In this document: one piece after another, positions 39,526 to 44,489 of the stretch
How positions within the stretch are numbered: the stretch's first letter is position 1
How the letters are laid out: every line of letters begins with the position of its first letter
Assembly (NCBI GenBank): GCA_963942565.1
Contig: OZ012694.1
Location: 36,455,292-36,519,291 of the forward strand
Origin: Maea johnstoni
Taxonomy: Eukaryota > Annelida > Polychaeta > Spionida > Magelonidae
Length of the DNA stretch: 64,000 nucleotides
Reading direction: 5' to 3'
Made by a program: the position numbers and the translations under genes
Notes under the pieces: generated by a model
The model's input: the letters and a program-made list of their open reading frames with translations, nothing else
What the model was told of the DNA's origin: nothing
Database searches by the model: none

Positions 39526-41908
39526 CCTCTCTCCATCTTTCTCTATCTCCCTCTATCTTTCCCTATCTCCCCCTCCCTCTCTCTTCCTCCTTCTTTCTCT
39601 ATCTCCCTCTGTGTCTGTCTATATCTCTCTCACGAGTACTATTTTTGCAATTGTATGCAACTCATACAGTTCCTTAGTTCTCATTCATCCCATCCTTATT
39701 CACTTCTCACTTTTCATTCTTTTTCCTTTCTTCCATCCTTTTTTTCTTTCTCTTTCATTCTATTATTCTAAAAGAAAATCCTTTTATGTTTTTCTTTCAT
39801 ACCTTCATTTCTTCCCATGTTTTTTGCCCCTCATCTTATCTTTATTTCCTTCTTTTTTATGTTTTCTTCGTATTTTCTTATTCCTATCTTTCTTTCTTTC
39901 TTTTTTCCTTCTTTTGACTTTCTTCTCTTCTCTCTTCTCTTCCTTCTATCTTTCTTCTTTTCTTTCTTTCCCTATTGTGCAGACCCAAATGGTCCCTTAA
40001 CCCTTCCAATGCCAGACAAGCATTTATGTGTTTGTGGTAACATAGCCTAGAGAACCATGCACACAAATATGTGTGTGAGATAATCAAACTATTTCTTTAA
40101 AATGGACATTGCTCGCCAATCTAAAAGACCCCCTAAGTAGTAAGAAAATCTGGCAATTGGCTCTTAGAATGTCGCGCATGATTTGAGATTCTTTTGGATA
40201 TGTCACATGACTATGGTGCACCAAATTCTTTATAAAATGACCAACATGAACAACCTGATACTGGACTTAGGCCACTGATCCTCATTACAATTTGGCATAA
40301 AACATTCCAATCCTCATTACTATTTGGACTCTGGATGGTTAATTGTAAGCAGGCAGTTTTGACCTACATGCCACCCCCCCCCCCCTTCCAACCAGGGCTC
40401 AACATCAAAACTTTTGAAGGCACTTGCCAAGTGGGGCAGGTGAACTTAAATCTCTACCTGCCTGACACAATTGTGACCTGCCCTGCAAAAGGTGTGATAG
40501 ATTGAACATGAAAGTGACTTTTCTATATGTACTTTACTTGTACCAATTAACTGTTTTCCTGCTATAGCTTTATATGTACTGCTGAAGAAATATTGGATTT
40601 CTCTTGGCATTAGTATCTCTGAAGTTACATGATGAAATCTTACCTGTCATGTAGGGCAGGCATATTTTGATTTTCACCTGCCTGATTTTTCAGCCAATTT
40701 GAATTTTTTTACCTGCGTGGGGAAGTAGGGCAGCCCTTAATGTGGAGCCATGCCAACTGTGATATGTTTGAGTTTGTTGTCGTTGCAGAGTGGCTGTTAC
40801 CTGGTGCGTAAGAGCGCGAGAGGAGGTGGAGACGAACCATACACACTAGTCCTATTTTACAACAACCGCACATTCAACCTGAGAATACGACTTCGACCTG
40901 ATAAGAGATACGCACTGGGGAAGAAAAAAGATGACGAACAGGTAATATAATTCACAATATTTCAAATAACACAAATCTGGTATTCATTGCAGCAGGTTTA
41001 CTATTATGCAATTCATGCCACGCTGTGGGAGCGCAAAAAACTAAACTTGCACAAACAAATTGCACCTGGGCTTAGTGAAAACCTAATCGTATAGCAGAGC
41101 GACTGGCTCTCTTTTGATTGGAGGGAAGCAAGTAATTACCTTAGAAGACCAACACATGGAATGGAAACCAGCCGGTCAACCTGAACATGCTAGCCTCAAA
41201 ACAGTGTCAATTAATAGTCGCTAATAGGTGCTCTGGGCACCCCCAGCAGGTGGTGGAGATAAGGTTTCTCTGTAATGTAATCGATGCGGGAGCCCTGATT
41301 GGTCCTTGTTCCCACGTGACCTCGTGCTGCTGCCATATCTGCTAGTCCTGGCATGAGGCTAGCATGTAACTATAGGGCATATAGTAATTGGTCTCTCGTT
41401 ACATATCCATTCTTTTCTTAGTCCAAGGTAATTACCTAAGCAAACATCTTTGAAGTCAGCAGTGAACAAAGGTTAACATTCTGCTTAACAAATGGCTACC
41501 ATGTATTGTATTCTAGGGGAAAACCTATTTTTTCATACTGAAATACCTGTTGCTGCTTGCCCTTCAGTTAGGTTCAAGGTCATTTGTGACAGTTCAATAG
41601 AAATTTGAAAAGGTACATTGCTTCACTTTCTGTTCTATTTGGCTAACAATATTTACTGCCTTTCAAAATTTCTATCACTTCTTGACTTATGGCAGGAGAA
41701 AATTTCTTATTCTTAAGTTGTTTCATATGCAGGCTGCTCTGATCTATGAAAAGATAACAGTACACTTTATGTTGTTGTGTTTCAGACCTTTGCAACAGTA
41801 CCAGACTTAATCAATCATCACAAATCCAACATCCTCATCCTGGCCCCTGGGAGTGGGGGATCGGAGGCCGGCGGAGAGACCACACTCAGCACTTACCTCA
41901 GGCGATAA
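2538..41908 (+). CDS. LCP2/BLNK-like: SLP-76/BLNK-family SAM-SH2 adaptor (whole gene, 19 exons)
   Basis: The coding exons are 2538-2615, 13701-13763, 14306-14361, 15814-15885, 16626-16675, 17439-17509, 18679-18703, 22018-22034, 23018-24050, 27079-27102, 27968-28098, 28479-28511, 33676-33727, 34306-34635, 35279-35392, 36585-36640, 39295-39435, 40789-40941 and 41786-41908. They total 2622 nt, or 873 residues plus stop, and every phase agrees. In order the protein has a SAM domain (about 10-75), an acidic stretch (120-136), a proline-rich region (about 92-735) and an SH2 domain (about 763-865) with W763-YHG and the phosphotyrosine-binding arginine R789 in YLVRKS. In vertebrates this family is phosphorylated by SYK/ZAP-70 and links receptor kinases to PLC-gamma, VAV and NCK in the cytosol. 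That role here is inferred. It is longer than human SLP-76 (533) or BLNK (456), mainly through exon 9. Very small exons (17 and 24 nt) are the least certain. Confidence 0.88.
3318..3612. repeat. hAT-like MITE, family C
   Basis: It starts CAGGGCTAATTAGCCAGG and ends CTTGGCAAAGACCCTG. The interior is shared with 52254-52531: ttttggacagg, a ggggtaat phrase, cttctaggac, gaagtgt and gcccttttygacaca. The CAGGG ends are typical of hAT elements. No clear target duplication remains. Confidence 0.5.
3927..4250. repeat. (TA)n-rich microsatellite
   Basis: About 320 bases of TA repeats, interrupted by cata and tata variants. Any reading frame through it is Tyr-Ile repeats and not a protein. Confidence 0.95.
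4792..5098 (+). repeat. hAT-like MITE, family A
   Basis: About 307 bases, from a worn copy of CAGGGTCTTAGCCAG to CTGGCTAAGTCCCTG. It closely matches the copies at 7327-7642 and 14504-14817 in the same orientation (gcgtctgggtgtcttttt, gtgaggaatttctt). No matching flanking duplication is visible for this copy. Confidence 0.75.
5309..5378 (+). repeat. Isolated unit of the 85-bp tandem repeat
   Basis: It contains tggtgccacctatatttggt and gaaactacacattgtctgtt, the core of the array at 6289-6690, about 900 bases away. A nearby cccatgact phrase is also shared with the array flank at about 6257, so the two are parts of one larger repeat. Confidence 0.7.
6289..6690 (+). repeat. 85-bp tandem repeat, nearly five units
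   Basis: Units begin near 6289, 6374, 6459, 6543 and 6627 with tagagctcacacatgctcac and contain gacatgtggtgccacctata. Unit spacing is 84-86 bases with few differences between copies. Degenerate further units may continue to about 6790. No function is implied. Confidence 0.88.
6853..7168 (-). repeat. hAT-like MITE, family A, with target duplication
   Basis: Inverted copy relative to 7327-7642. The ends are CAGGGACTTAGCCAGG and CTGGCTAAGATCCCTG. The flanks atgatgga (6845-6852) and gtgatgga (7169-7176) match at 7 of 8 bases, as expected for an old 8-bp hAT target duplication. Confidence 0.8.
7327..7642 (+). repeat. hAT-like MITE, family A, with perfect target duplication
   Basis: A 316-base element with terminal inverted repeats CAGGGTCTTAGCCAG and CTGGCTAAGACCCTG. 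It is flanked by a perfect 8-bp duplication, gttctggg, at 7319-7326 and 7643-7650. It has no coding capacity, so it depended on a transposase supplied by another element. This copy defines the ends of the family. Confidence 0.9.
9500..9925 (+). repeat. Diverged tandem repeat, about three units
   Basis: Three related segments of roughly 110-170 bases share atactcatagtaattaacagt, a tgtacaggtaagctatgtttg-like phrase and gatactctcac-like words. Spacing and identity are loose, so the boundaries are approximate. Confidence 0.5.
9905..9960 (+). repeat. (GA)n followed by a poly-G tract
   Basis: A short gagaga run at 9910-9935 leads into about 22 consecutive G. Similar G runs occur at 3893-3900, 15168-15181 and 19620-19638. 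They could form quadruplexes but are also prone to sequencing error. Confidence 0.85.
10779..11060. repeat. (TA)n microsatellite
   Basis: About 280 bases of TA with a few interspersed taaatata variants, in intron 1. Confidence 0.95.
11139..11395 (-). mobile_element. 3' end of a non-LTR retrotransposon (L2/CR1-like LINE)
   Basis: On the minus strand 11377-11252 encodes [19 protein letters not shown] followed by [10 protein letters not shown] and a stop. This is the conserved C-terminus of LINE reverse-transcriptase proteins of the L2/CR1/Jockey group. A short 3' UTR with the common gcgctatat phrase and an (ATT)n tail at 11170-11141 follows. It is a 5'-truncated insertion, antisense in intron 1. 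The clade assignment is from memory. Confidence 0.75.
12353..13490 (-). repeat. hAT-like MITE, family A, split by a nested element
   Basis: The outer ends are CATGGTCTTAGCCAGG (12353) and GGTGGCTAAGCCCCTG (to 13490). The flanks taatgtag (12345-12352) and ttatgtag (13491-13498) match at 7 of 8 bases. The ~300-base family A body is interrupted at 12459-13292 by a different inverted-repeat element, so the hAT copy is the older of the two. Confidence 0.72.
12459..13292. repeat. Nested TIR element of about 830 bp
   Basis: The ends are inverted repeats, tactgtagaacacaaaattt on the left and the complement of gaaatttcgtgttctactgt-like sequence on the right, with about 19 of 22 bases paired and TA at the edges. 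Inside, two segments near 12585-12650 and 12810-12880 are direct repeats sharing cgctagat, gccactagta and atacgtagccc. No transposase reading frame is seen, so it is a non-autonomous DNA element of unknown family. Confidence 0.65.
13701..13763 (+). CDS. LCP2/BLNK-like: Adaptor exon 2: middle of the SAM domain
   Basis: It encodes residues 27-47, [20 protein letters not shown] and one more L. The pattern GY..C...F....I.G..L is the SAM core and aligns with SLP-76 NYKDCEKAVKKYHIDGARFL. The acceptor is tctcttccag and the donor gtaagt; phase 0 at both ends. Confidence 0.9.
13811..13984. repeat. Small hAT-like MITE with CAGGG ends
   Basis: It begins CAGGGTTCGACTTTCCC and ends GTGTCAGACCCTG, with a GC-rich interior repeating gggcccctag. 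No flanking duplication is recognised, so only the ends and the interior symmetry support it. Confidence 0.4.
14306..14361 (+). CDS. LCP2/BLNK-like: Adaptor exon 3: end of the SAM domain
   Basis: It encodes residues 48-66, [19 protein letters not shown] (the last residue is split by the intron). This matches SLP-76 LTENDIQKFPKLRVP in position and pattern. The acceptor is tttttcag and the donor gtaggt, phase 2. Confidence 0.87.
14504..14817 (+). repeat. hAT-like MITE, family A, abutting a piggyBac-like MITE
   Basis: It runs from CATGGTCTTAGCCAGCAGGG to CTGGCTAAGACCCTG and is highly similar to 7327-7642. The flanks ttaaccgg and ttaaccct suggest that it inserted into the TTAACCCT tip of the element at 14819, leaving a worn 8-bp duplication. 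Confidence 0.78.
14819..15035 (+). repeat. piggyBac-like MITE, family B
   Basis: It starts TTAACCCTAATGCTGGTGG and ends agcctcagcattagaagGGT followed by TTAT, a worn TTAA. The interior (tgactgaaaccctggcaga, aatgaataccaaca, gacgaaagtagcctcagc) matches three other copies in the window. Confidence 0.75.
15141..15303. repeat. Near-complete palindrome (foldback MITE), 163 bp
   Basis: The outer arms (tagggattaagtaagcag and gagagcc) pair with the far end (ggctctcc and cttaatcacta). An inner stem, ctgctgacaacccgtcc, pairs perfectly over 17 bases with ggacgggttgtcagcag. A G run at 15168 breaks the left arm. TA borders fit a Tc1/mariner-type insertion, which is inferred. Confidence 0.7.
15304..15813 (+). 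other. Rest of intron 3
   Basis: AT-rich intron sequence. I see no gene, RNA or recognised repeat here. Confidence 0.6.
15814..15885 (+). CDS. LCP2/BLNK-like: Adaptor exon 4: SAM C-terminal helix and linker
   Basis: It encodes [20 protein letters not shown] and then FKKK. The helix KIMEIIQKV parallels SLP-76 PILSKLSQEI. The acceptor is ttctttag and the donor gtaag, phase 2 on both sides. Confidence 0.82.
16199..16229 (+). repeat. (CTT)n microsatellite
   Basis: Nine CTT units in intron 4. Confidence 0.9.
16626..16675 (+). CDS. LCP2/BLNK-like: Adaptor exon 5: first proline-rich segment
   Basis: It encodes [16 protein letters not shown] with split codons at both ends. A single tyrosine (Y104) lies in PKPDYKQD. 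The acceptor is tattacag and the donor gtaag. Confidence 0.8.
16676..17438 (+). other. Intron 5 with a (TA)n array
   Basis: It contains a TA microsatellite at about 17010-17070. Nothing else is recognised. Confidence 0.7.
17439..17509 (+). CDS. LCP2/BLNK-like: Adaptor exon 6: acidic segment, part 1
   Basis: It encodes [19 protein letters not shown] and then DDMT. The GG-S-S-[DE]-F-[DE] pattern resembles the acidic stretch after the SAM domain in SLP-76 (GGWSSFEEDDYESP), but it has no tyrosine. The acceptor is ttttgcag and the donor gtaagt. Confidence 0.8.
17567..17790. repeat. (TA)n microsatellite
   Basis: About 220 bases of TA with tatg variants, at the start of intron 6. Confidence 0.95.
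18307..18623 (-). repeat. hAT-like MITE, family A
   Basis: Inverted copy from GTCTTAGCCAGGATTTAG to CTGGCTAAGACCATG. An exact 8-base match, atgtgttg, flanks it at 18299-18306 and 18624-18631. That places the right edge four bases beyond the usual end, so the edge itself is slightly rearranged. Confidence 0.75.
18679..18703 (+). CDS. LCP2/BLNK-like: Adaptor exon 7: acidic segment, part 2
   Basis: A 25-nt exon encoding DDEDDGVK. Its codons are almost pure GAT repeat. The acceptor is cattgtag and the donor gtaagg; it fits phase 0 in and phase 1 out. Confidence 0.72.
18834..19060. repeat. TIR element, family D
   Basis: Inverted ends AGGCCTA...GTTTCCTGTAACC and CTACAGGAAA...TAGGCTT. The interior (caactcacaatcaa, aattcttttttac, actacctacctt) is shared with 43531-43770. 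Non-coding, MITE-sized. Confidence 0.65.
19600..19760. repeat. Poly-G tract beside a hairpin
   Basis: A run of 19 G at 19620 is followed by an inverted repeat. Around 19688-19705 aggtcaggataaagtc pairs with gactttatccagacct at about 19739-19754, and cctggcag recurs after each arm. It is probably a worn foldback MITE similar in design to 15141-15303. Confidence 0.5.
19929..20227 (-). repeat. hAT-like MITE, family A, worn
   Basis: From gggcttaggctggattaaga to ctgctggataagaccggg. The interior keeps the order of the 6853-7168 copy (acagggtgcc, caattaatatgtac-like, ttttggtgtccaaat). No target duplication is visible. Confidence 0.6.
20228..22017 (+). other. Rest of intron 7
   Basis: AT-rich, no gene seen. 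A perfect 24-base tandem duplication (atggtatcatttcatattga plus cagt, twice) lies at 21387-21434. Confidence 0.6.
22018..22034 (+). CDS. LCP2/BLNK-like: Adaptor exon 8: putative 17-nt micro-exon
   Basis: It completes G139 and encodes TNPSI between ctttcag and gtgagt. It is included because exon 7 ends in phase 1 and exon 9 opens in phase 0, and this segment converts one to the other with consensus splice sites. Transcript evidence is lacking; another small exon could do the same. Confidence 0.5.
22035..23017 (+). other. Intron 8
   Basis: It has a pyrimidine-rich second half and a (GTT)n microsatellite at 22869-22911. The open reading frames here are low-complexity and I do not count them as coding. 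Confidence 0.65.
23018..24050 (+). CDS. LCP2/BLNK-like: Adaptor exon 9: large proline-rich exon (344 residues)
   Basis: It encodes residues 145-488, starting [18 protein letters not shown]. It is rich in Pro, Lys and Ser with many candidate SH3 ligands (PPPKPPR, PPPPSQR, PPPQLPP). Y202, in SPYVNCG, is the only tyrosine and fits the pYxN consensus for a GRB2-type SH2 domain. Residues about 247-340 are imperfect repeats built on PPPQLPP...K...ET. The acceptor is ctctcgcag and the donor gtaaag at 24051, phase 1. If the donor is not used the frame runs only nine more residues to a TGA at 24077. Confidence 0.85.
24079..24700 (+). repeat. (GAT)n-rich microsatellite tract
   Basis: About 620 bases dominated by GAT/ATG units with AAT, GTT and GGG interruptions, directly after exon 9. 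One frame reads as a long Asp-rich run and another as poly-Met; both are artefacts of the repeat. Confidence 0.92.
24901..25334. repeat. TA-flanked MITE with 26-bp inverted ends
   Basis: A 434-base element. The left end CCGTATTCGCCCGATTAAGC pairs with the right end (24 of 26 bases) and a TA target duplication sits at 24899-24900 and 25335-25336. No coding region. Part of its interior recurs inverted at 48503-48640. Confidence 0.85.
25337..27078 (+). other. Rest of intron 9
   Basis: AT-rich intron. It holds (ATGT)n/(TATG)n simple repeats at about 26785-26950. No gene seen. Confidence 0.6.
27079..27102 (+). CDS. LCP2/BLNK-like: Adaptor exon 10: 24-nt exon with a DYLQP motif
   Basis: With the split codon it encodes D489-YLQPTEC. 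The DYxxP pattern resembles the SLP-76 phosphorylation sites DYESP and DYEPP. The acceptor is ttttgaag and the donor gtatgt. Both ends are phase 1, so the exon could be skipped without changing frame. The acceptor lacks a strong pyrimidine tract, hence moderate confidence. Confidence 0.62.
27785..27930 (+). repeat. (TACA)n/(CA)n microsatellite
   Basis: Tetranucleotide CATA repeats at 27785-27895 pass into a CA-rich stretch, just before exon 11. Confidence 0.92.
27968..28098 (+). CDS. LCP2/BLNK-like: Adaptor exon 11: proline-rich segment
   Basis: It encodes [19 protein letters not shown] and then [16 protein letters not shown] and TPAPAAAE (residues 497-540). PPPRPPK offers a class I/II SH3 ligand and an RxxK core like the GADS site of SLP-76. 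The acceptor is gttgcag and the donor gtaagt; phase 1 in, 0 out. Confidence 0.85.
28479..28511 (+). CDS. LCP2/BLNK-like: Adaptor exon 12: 33-nt exon with a VYEVP motif
   Basis: It encodes [11 protein letters not shown] (541-551). Y545 lies in an acidic YxxP site typical of SYK/ZAP-70 or SRC-family substrates in this adaptor family. Both ends are phase 0. The acceptor is tcattcag and the donor gtagg. Confidence 0.78.
29249..29324. repeat. (TA)n microsatellite
   Basis: About 75 bases of TA immediately after the left LTR of the copia fossil. Confidence 0.95.
30340..30510 (+). repeat. SINE-like 3' segment inside the copia fossil
   Basis: The phrase gggtactccagtttcctccaccagtta, followed by a run toward a short A-rich tail (aaattacaaattacaaa), is shared with 61590-61735 (tactcctgtttcctccacca, then gacagaaaacaaaattccaa). 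It is probably the 3' domain of a dispersed short element. The family is not named. Confidence 0.45.
33676..33727 (+). CDS. LCP2/BLNK-like: Adaptor exon 13: short proline-rich segment
   Basis: It encodes [17 protein letters not shown] (552-568). R-A-L-P-P-I-P is a strong SH3-ligand core. The acceptor is tccttcag and the donor gtaag; phase 0 in, 1 out. Confidence 0.85.
33768..34012 (+). repeat. hAT-like MITE, family A, truncated
   Basis: It ends with the family's ccttttaatcctggctaaga. The start has lost the CAGGG tip but keeps acacattaggacac and the gtgacgagtttgg region. It lies 40 bases after exon 13. Confidence 0.6.
34306..34635 (+). CDS. LCP2/BLNK-like: Adaptor exon 14: proline-rich exon (110 residues)
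   Basis: It encodes residues 569-678. It opens [33 protein letters not shown] is a strong SH3-ligand and RxxK site. A predicted charged helix follows, [17 protein letters not shown], the only non-proline-rich element of the region. Its role is unknown. The acceptor is tttcttgtag and the donor gtgag; both ends are phase 1, so it is a possible cassette. Confidence 0.87.
34654..34882 (-). repeat. hAT-like MITE, family A, partial
   Basis: It begins CATGGTCTAAGCCAGGATTT 18 bases after exon 14 and follows the inverted family A consensus to about 34882. The other end is missing. Confidence 0.65.
35279..35392 (+). CDS. LCP2/BLNK-like: Adaptor exon 15: Gly/Pro-rich segment
   Basis: It encodes [20 protein letters not shown] and then [17 protein letters not shown] (680-716). 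The acceptor is gtttccag and the donor gtgagt; phase 1 at both ends, so it is frame-neutral if skipped. Confidence 0.83.
35505..35812. repeat. TA-flanked MITE with CTGTATAACTGG ends
   Basis: A 308-base element. The left end CTGTATAACTGGTTAATTTG and the complementary right end pair at 24 of 25 bases, with TA on both sides (35503-35504, 35813-35814). The interior is non-coding. It starts 112 bases after exon 15. Confidence 0.85.
35856..36063. repeat. hAT-like MITE relative (family A/C hybrid ends)
   Basis: It begins CAGGGACTTAGCC and ends cctgactaaaaccct. The left part (ttttggacaggtag, tttcttgaaaagc) resembles family C at 3318. The boundaries are weaker than for the other copies. Confidence 0.45.
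36271..36488 (-). repeat. piggyBac-like MITE, family B, with intact TTAA ends
   Basis: TTAACCCTTCCAATGCTGAGG on the left and gcagcatattatagGGTTAA on the right (36485-36488 is TTAA). It is inverted relative to 14819-15035 and 41988-42189. Short, non-coding. Confidence 0.85.
36585..36640 (+). CDS. LCP2/BLNK-like: Adaptor exon 16: last proline-rich segment
   Basis: It encodes [18 protein letters not shown] (718-735). The acceptor is atttcag and the donor gtaagt; phase 1 in, 0 out. Confidence 0.83.
37109..38291. mobile_element. piggyBac-like non-autonomous element, about 1.2 kb
   Basis: The ends are inverted repeats, AACCCATTAACACTTAC and GTAAGTGTTAATGGGTT. TTAA follows on the right (38288-38291) and a worn TCAA lies on the left. 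The interior has several hairpins (gcgctatcg...cgatagcgc, and a catcttgga/tccaagatg pair) and no transposase frame that I recognise. It lies in intron 16. Confidence 0.65.
38292..39294 (+). other. Rest of intron 16
   Basis: No gene seen. A CTCF-like site on the minus strand (ccgccaggtggt) lies at 39011-39022. Confidence 0.55.
39295..39435 (+). CDS. LCP2/BLNK-like: Adaptor exon 17: start of the SH2 domain
   Basis: It encodes residues 736-782, with [20 protein letters not shown] near the end. W-Y-H-G is the SH2 beta-A signature. I place the acceptor at cccatttcag before 39295. An alternative at ctgaag (before 39271) keeps the frame and adds eight residues. The donor is gtagg. Confidence 0.85.
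39479..39532 (+). repeat. (CT)n microsatellite with a pyrimidine-rich tail
   Basis: Pure CT to about 39521, then a C/T-rich tract to about 39980. Frames across it are low-complexity Phe/Ser/Leu and not genes. Confidence 0.92.
40393..40752. repeat. hAT-like MITE, family E
   Basis: The ends are CAGGGCTCAACAT and the complement CATGGCTCCACAT. The interior repeats words such as cacttgcc and cctgcctga and resembles 62212-62607. It ends 36 bases before exon 18. Confidence 0.55.
40789..40941 (+). CDS. LCP2/BLNK-like: Adaptor exon 18: SH2 core
   Basis: It encodes residues 783-833. [14 protein letters not shown] holds the FLVR-type motif with R789, which binds phosphotyrosine. [19 protein letters not shown] and [12 protein letters not shown] follow; the last part is very close to BLNK (QYALGRKKNGEE). 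The acceptor is gttgcag and the donor gtaat; phase 0 at both ends. Confidence 0.93.
41186..41373. repeat. Short inverted-repeat element
   Basis: catgctagcctca near 41186 pairs with tgaggctagcatg near 41361. It lies between exons 18 and 19. MITE-sized; the family is unknown. Confidence 0.45.
41786..41908 (+). CDS. LCP2/BLNK-like: Adaptor exon 19: end of SH2 and stop
   Basis: It encodes [20 protein letters not shown], then [10 protein letters not shown] and [10 protein letters not shown] before TAA at 41906-41908. VPDLINHH is the second SH2 helix (BLNK: VAEIIRNHQ). The protein ends right after the domain, as in the vertebrate family members. Confidence 0.92.
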   Translation, partial: TFATVPDLINHHKSNILILAPGSGGSEAGGETTLSTYLRR

Positions 41909-41987
41909 GAGCCAGACAATCTGAGTGTGCCAAAAACCCAAGACAACATGGTGGATTCTTATGAGATCTTAGTTGTGTTGATCCACC

Positions 41988-42189
41988 TTAACCCTTATGC
42001 TGGTGGTGGCTAATTTGGCCAATACAAAGTGATGCAAAAAACCTAAAAAAATGACAGAAACTCTGGCACATGGGTACTCATCTGAGGGTATCCAATGAAT
42101 ACCAACATGACAGGGTTCAAAATTGTTTTTCAGAAATCTTTGTGCTTTTGTGCTTTTGACGAAAGTAGCCTCGGCGTTGGAAGGGTTAG
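41988..42189 (+). repeat. piggyBac-like MITE, family B, in the 3' UTR
   Basis: TTAACCCTTATGCTGGTGG to gcgttggaagGGT followed by TTAG. It is the same family as 14819, 36271 and 47533. It lies 80 bases past the stop codon, so it is probably transcribed as part of the adaptor mRNA. Confidence 0.82.
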
Positions 42190-42349
42190 GACTTGTTGGG
42201 TCAATACCAATGGGAACTACCGGAACATGGACTGAAAACAAGTTGAAGGACCTCTTTAAGATAAAGAACTAATATTGAAATGAAGTGGGTTTTTCTGGAA
42301 TGGTTTTGGTGTGAAGGTCCACCTTAAAATCAGAATTTGGGTAACTGCT

Positions 42350-42703
42350 AATAAAGTTAGGAATATTGTAGTCATTTATATGTATGCATCCACCTTAAGA
42401 CATTACATATGATATATTCTACTGTGGAGAAATATTTGAAGGATTTACCTTATTTTGCTTAAAACCATGACATGAAAAATACTGGGCCATGCTCTACTGA
42501 GATGATACCTTAATGTATGGTTCCACCTTAAATGTGAACATGATGAATTGATGGCAAGGTGAAAAAACGTCTTGAAGGAATCTGTGACCTCAATATCAAC
42601 ATAAGATCAAATGGTATTTAAGTGATATATAACTAGAAGAATTAATGTATGTCGGTCCACTTTTACCCTTATTTTCAATGGAAAGAACATTTCTGTGAAT
42701 AAA
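42350..42703 (+). terminator. Two candidate proximal poly(A) signals
   Basis: AATAAA at 42350-42355 and again at 42698-42703, 440 and 790 bases after the stop codon. Either could end a short 3' UTR form. Confidence 0.45.
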
Positions 42704-43530
42704 GAACACTTCATATATTTAAATTAAAGACATTAAAAAACAAAAACAGCTGTAGTCTTGCCAGTTAATATGTAAGTTTAACCCTCTTCTTGTTCGGAGT
42801 TCATTACAGGATTTCGGAACTCGGTGTCTATCCAAAGATGGGCAATTAGATAATTTTGAGTGATATTTATTTTGAGGGCAACAGCAAAATCCAGATGATA
42901 TTCGACTCTCTTCTACTCATTATAAGCATGCATGATATCTTAAATATTTAGCGTTCATATGTAAGTAGAAATTTCAAACTATCTGCTTTCATTGGCATTT
43001 AGAGAAATTTCTTACAAAGATATTATTTGGGTTCCTGATGTGTAGTTTACCAAGGGTTAGATATGTGAATGAAGCCCTGGCACCCTGCAGGCAAGGGGTC
43101 TGGACAAAAGATACTGTATACGGCTTTAATTTGGAGTGATAAAAAAGTTTGCTTTACAGCCATGCTGGAGGTATTTGTGTTACTTTGAACTCGCCCATTC
43201 TAGCACTTAAATTATACATTTATTATACTTAAGGTATTTCTTTGCATATATGTTATTTTGGCACTATCAAGGGGAGTGCGAAAATAGCGAAAGTTAAATG
43301 CCTGTAAAAAATACAAGTAAGCCAGTATCATTACAATTTGGTACTAAGTGGTGAAATAGGAAGGAATAGTTCAAGCCCTTCAATACATTTTTTGAAAGCA
43401 CATGTATTGGAGGAGTACAGATTGGTGCATGTTTGGCTTACAAACTAGGTAGACTATGGGGTTGATGTTTAGCCCTACGGAACAACAGGATTGACTAAGC
43501 ATTTATGCACCAATTATACTAGAGATAGAC
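42704..43530 (+). other. 3' UTR or downstream DNA
   Basis: No coding signal or recognised repeat is seen. Confidence 0.5.
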
Positions 43531-43770
43531 AGGCCTAAGGCCAAAAAATTAAAAAAATAGTTTCCTGTAACCCTACCCAAATAAGTTTTTATTCAAAAAA
43601 AACCTACCCCTAAGTTTATTCCGCCCTCCCAACTCACAATCAATGTAAAACATGCATAAAACACACATTTTTGACAAAAGAAATTGTCCAAATTCTTTTT
43701 TACCTACCTACCTACCTTGTTTTTTTTTCGGACAATTACAGGAAACAAACAATTTTTTTTCTAGGCCTAA
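43531..43770. repeat. TIR element, family D
   Basis: AGGCCTAAGGCC...GTTTCCTGTAACCC on the left, TTACAGGAAAC...CTAGGCCTAA on the right. The interior is shared with 18834-19060 in the same orientation. Confidence 0.68.
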
Positions 43771-44381
43771 TGAAGGTTGTGACTGCAGCTGTGGGCCGTG
43801 TTTGCTGTCAGAAATCCTGTATGTCCTGCACTACAGACAGATCATTGTCATTTGTGCTTTTCTATAATGTATAACAGGTGAGTTTGTAGAATGTAGAATG
43901 GTGAACAATCTGCCAATCAAATGTATAATGATGCTGTGAAACTAATATCACAACGAATGTGGTAGTATGCTAATGTACACTCCAATATCCAATCTCTTCA
44001 ACTATATAAATGTGAGAAGTTCAGACCAAGCTCCTGCCATGCAATGTGATCAGTAGATGACAGTTGTTCTCACCCGTAAAAGATACTTTTTCGCTATATG
44101 TTAAGATGATCATAGTTGGATACATATTTTGTATATGTGACAATTTGTGTATATATTGCTTGTTTGTAAAAAGATTTTACTATGAGAGAGTGAAACGAGT
44201 ACTGGTGAATCTAAAGATATTGGTGCCGATTTTTTAAAAATTTATAAACAGATAACATGACATGTTTTAACAGGATTGTATAGATATGTAAAAAGAGCAC
44301 ATAATAGTCAAACAATGCCTACGATGGAGAAAGTAGGTCTTAGAAGAAATGGCACAACTAATATTTAGGGGAGTAGATATC

Positions 44382-44399
44382 AGCTATATATATGTATAC

Positions 44400-44488
<89 letters not shown>
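44382..44488. repeat. (TA)n microsatellite
   Basis: About 105 bases of TA with a few tatg/tac variants, downstream of the adaptor stop codon. Confidence 0.95.
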
Positions 44489-44489
<1 letters not shown>

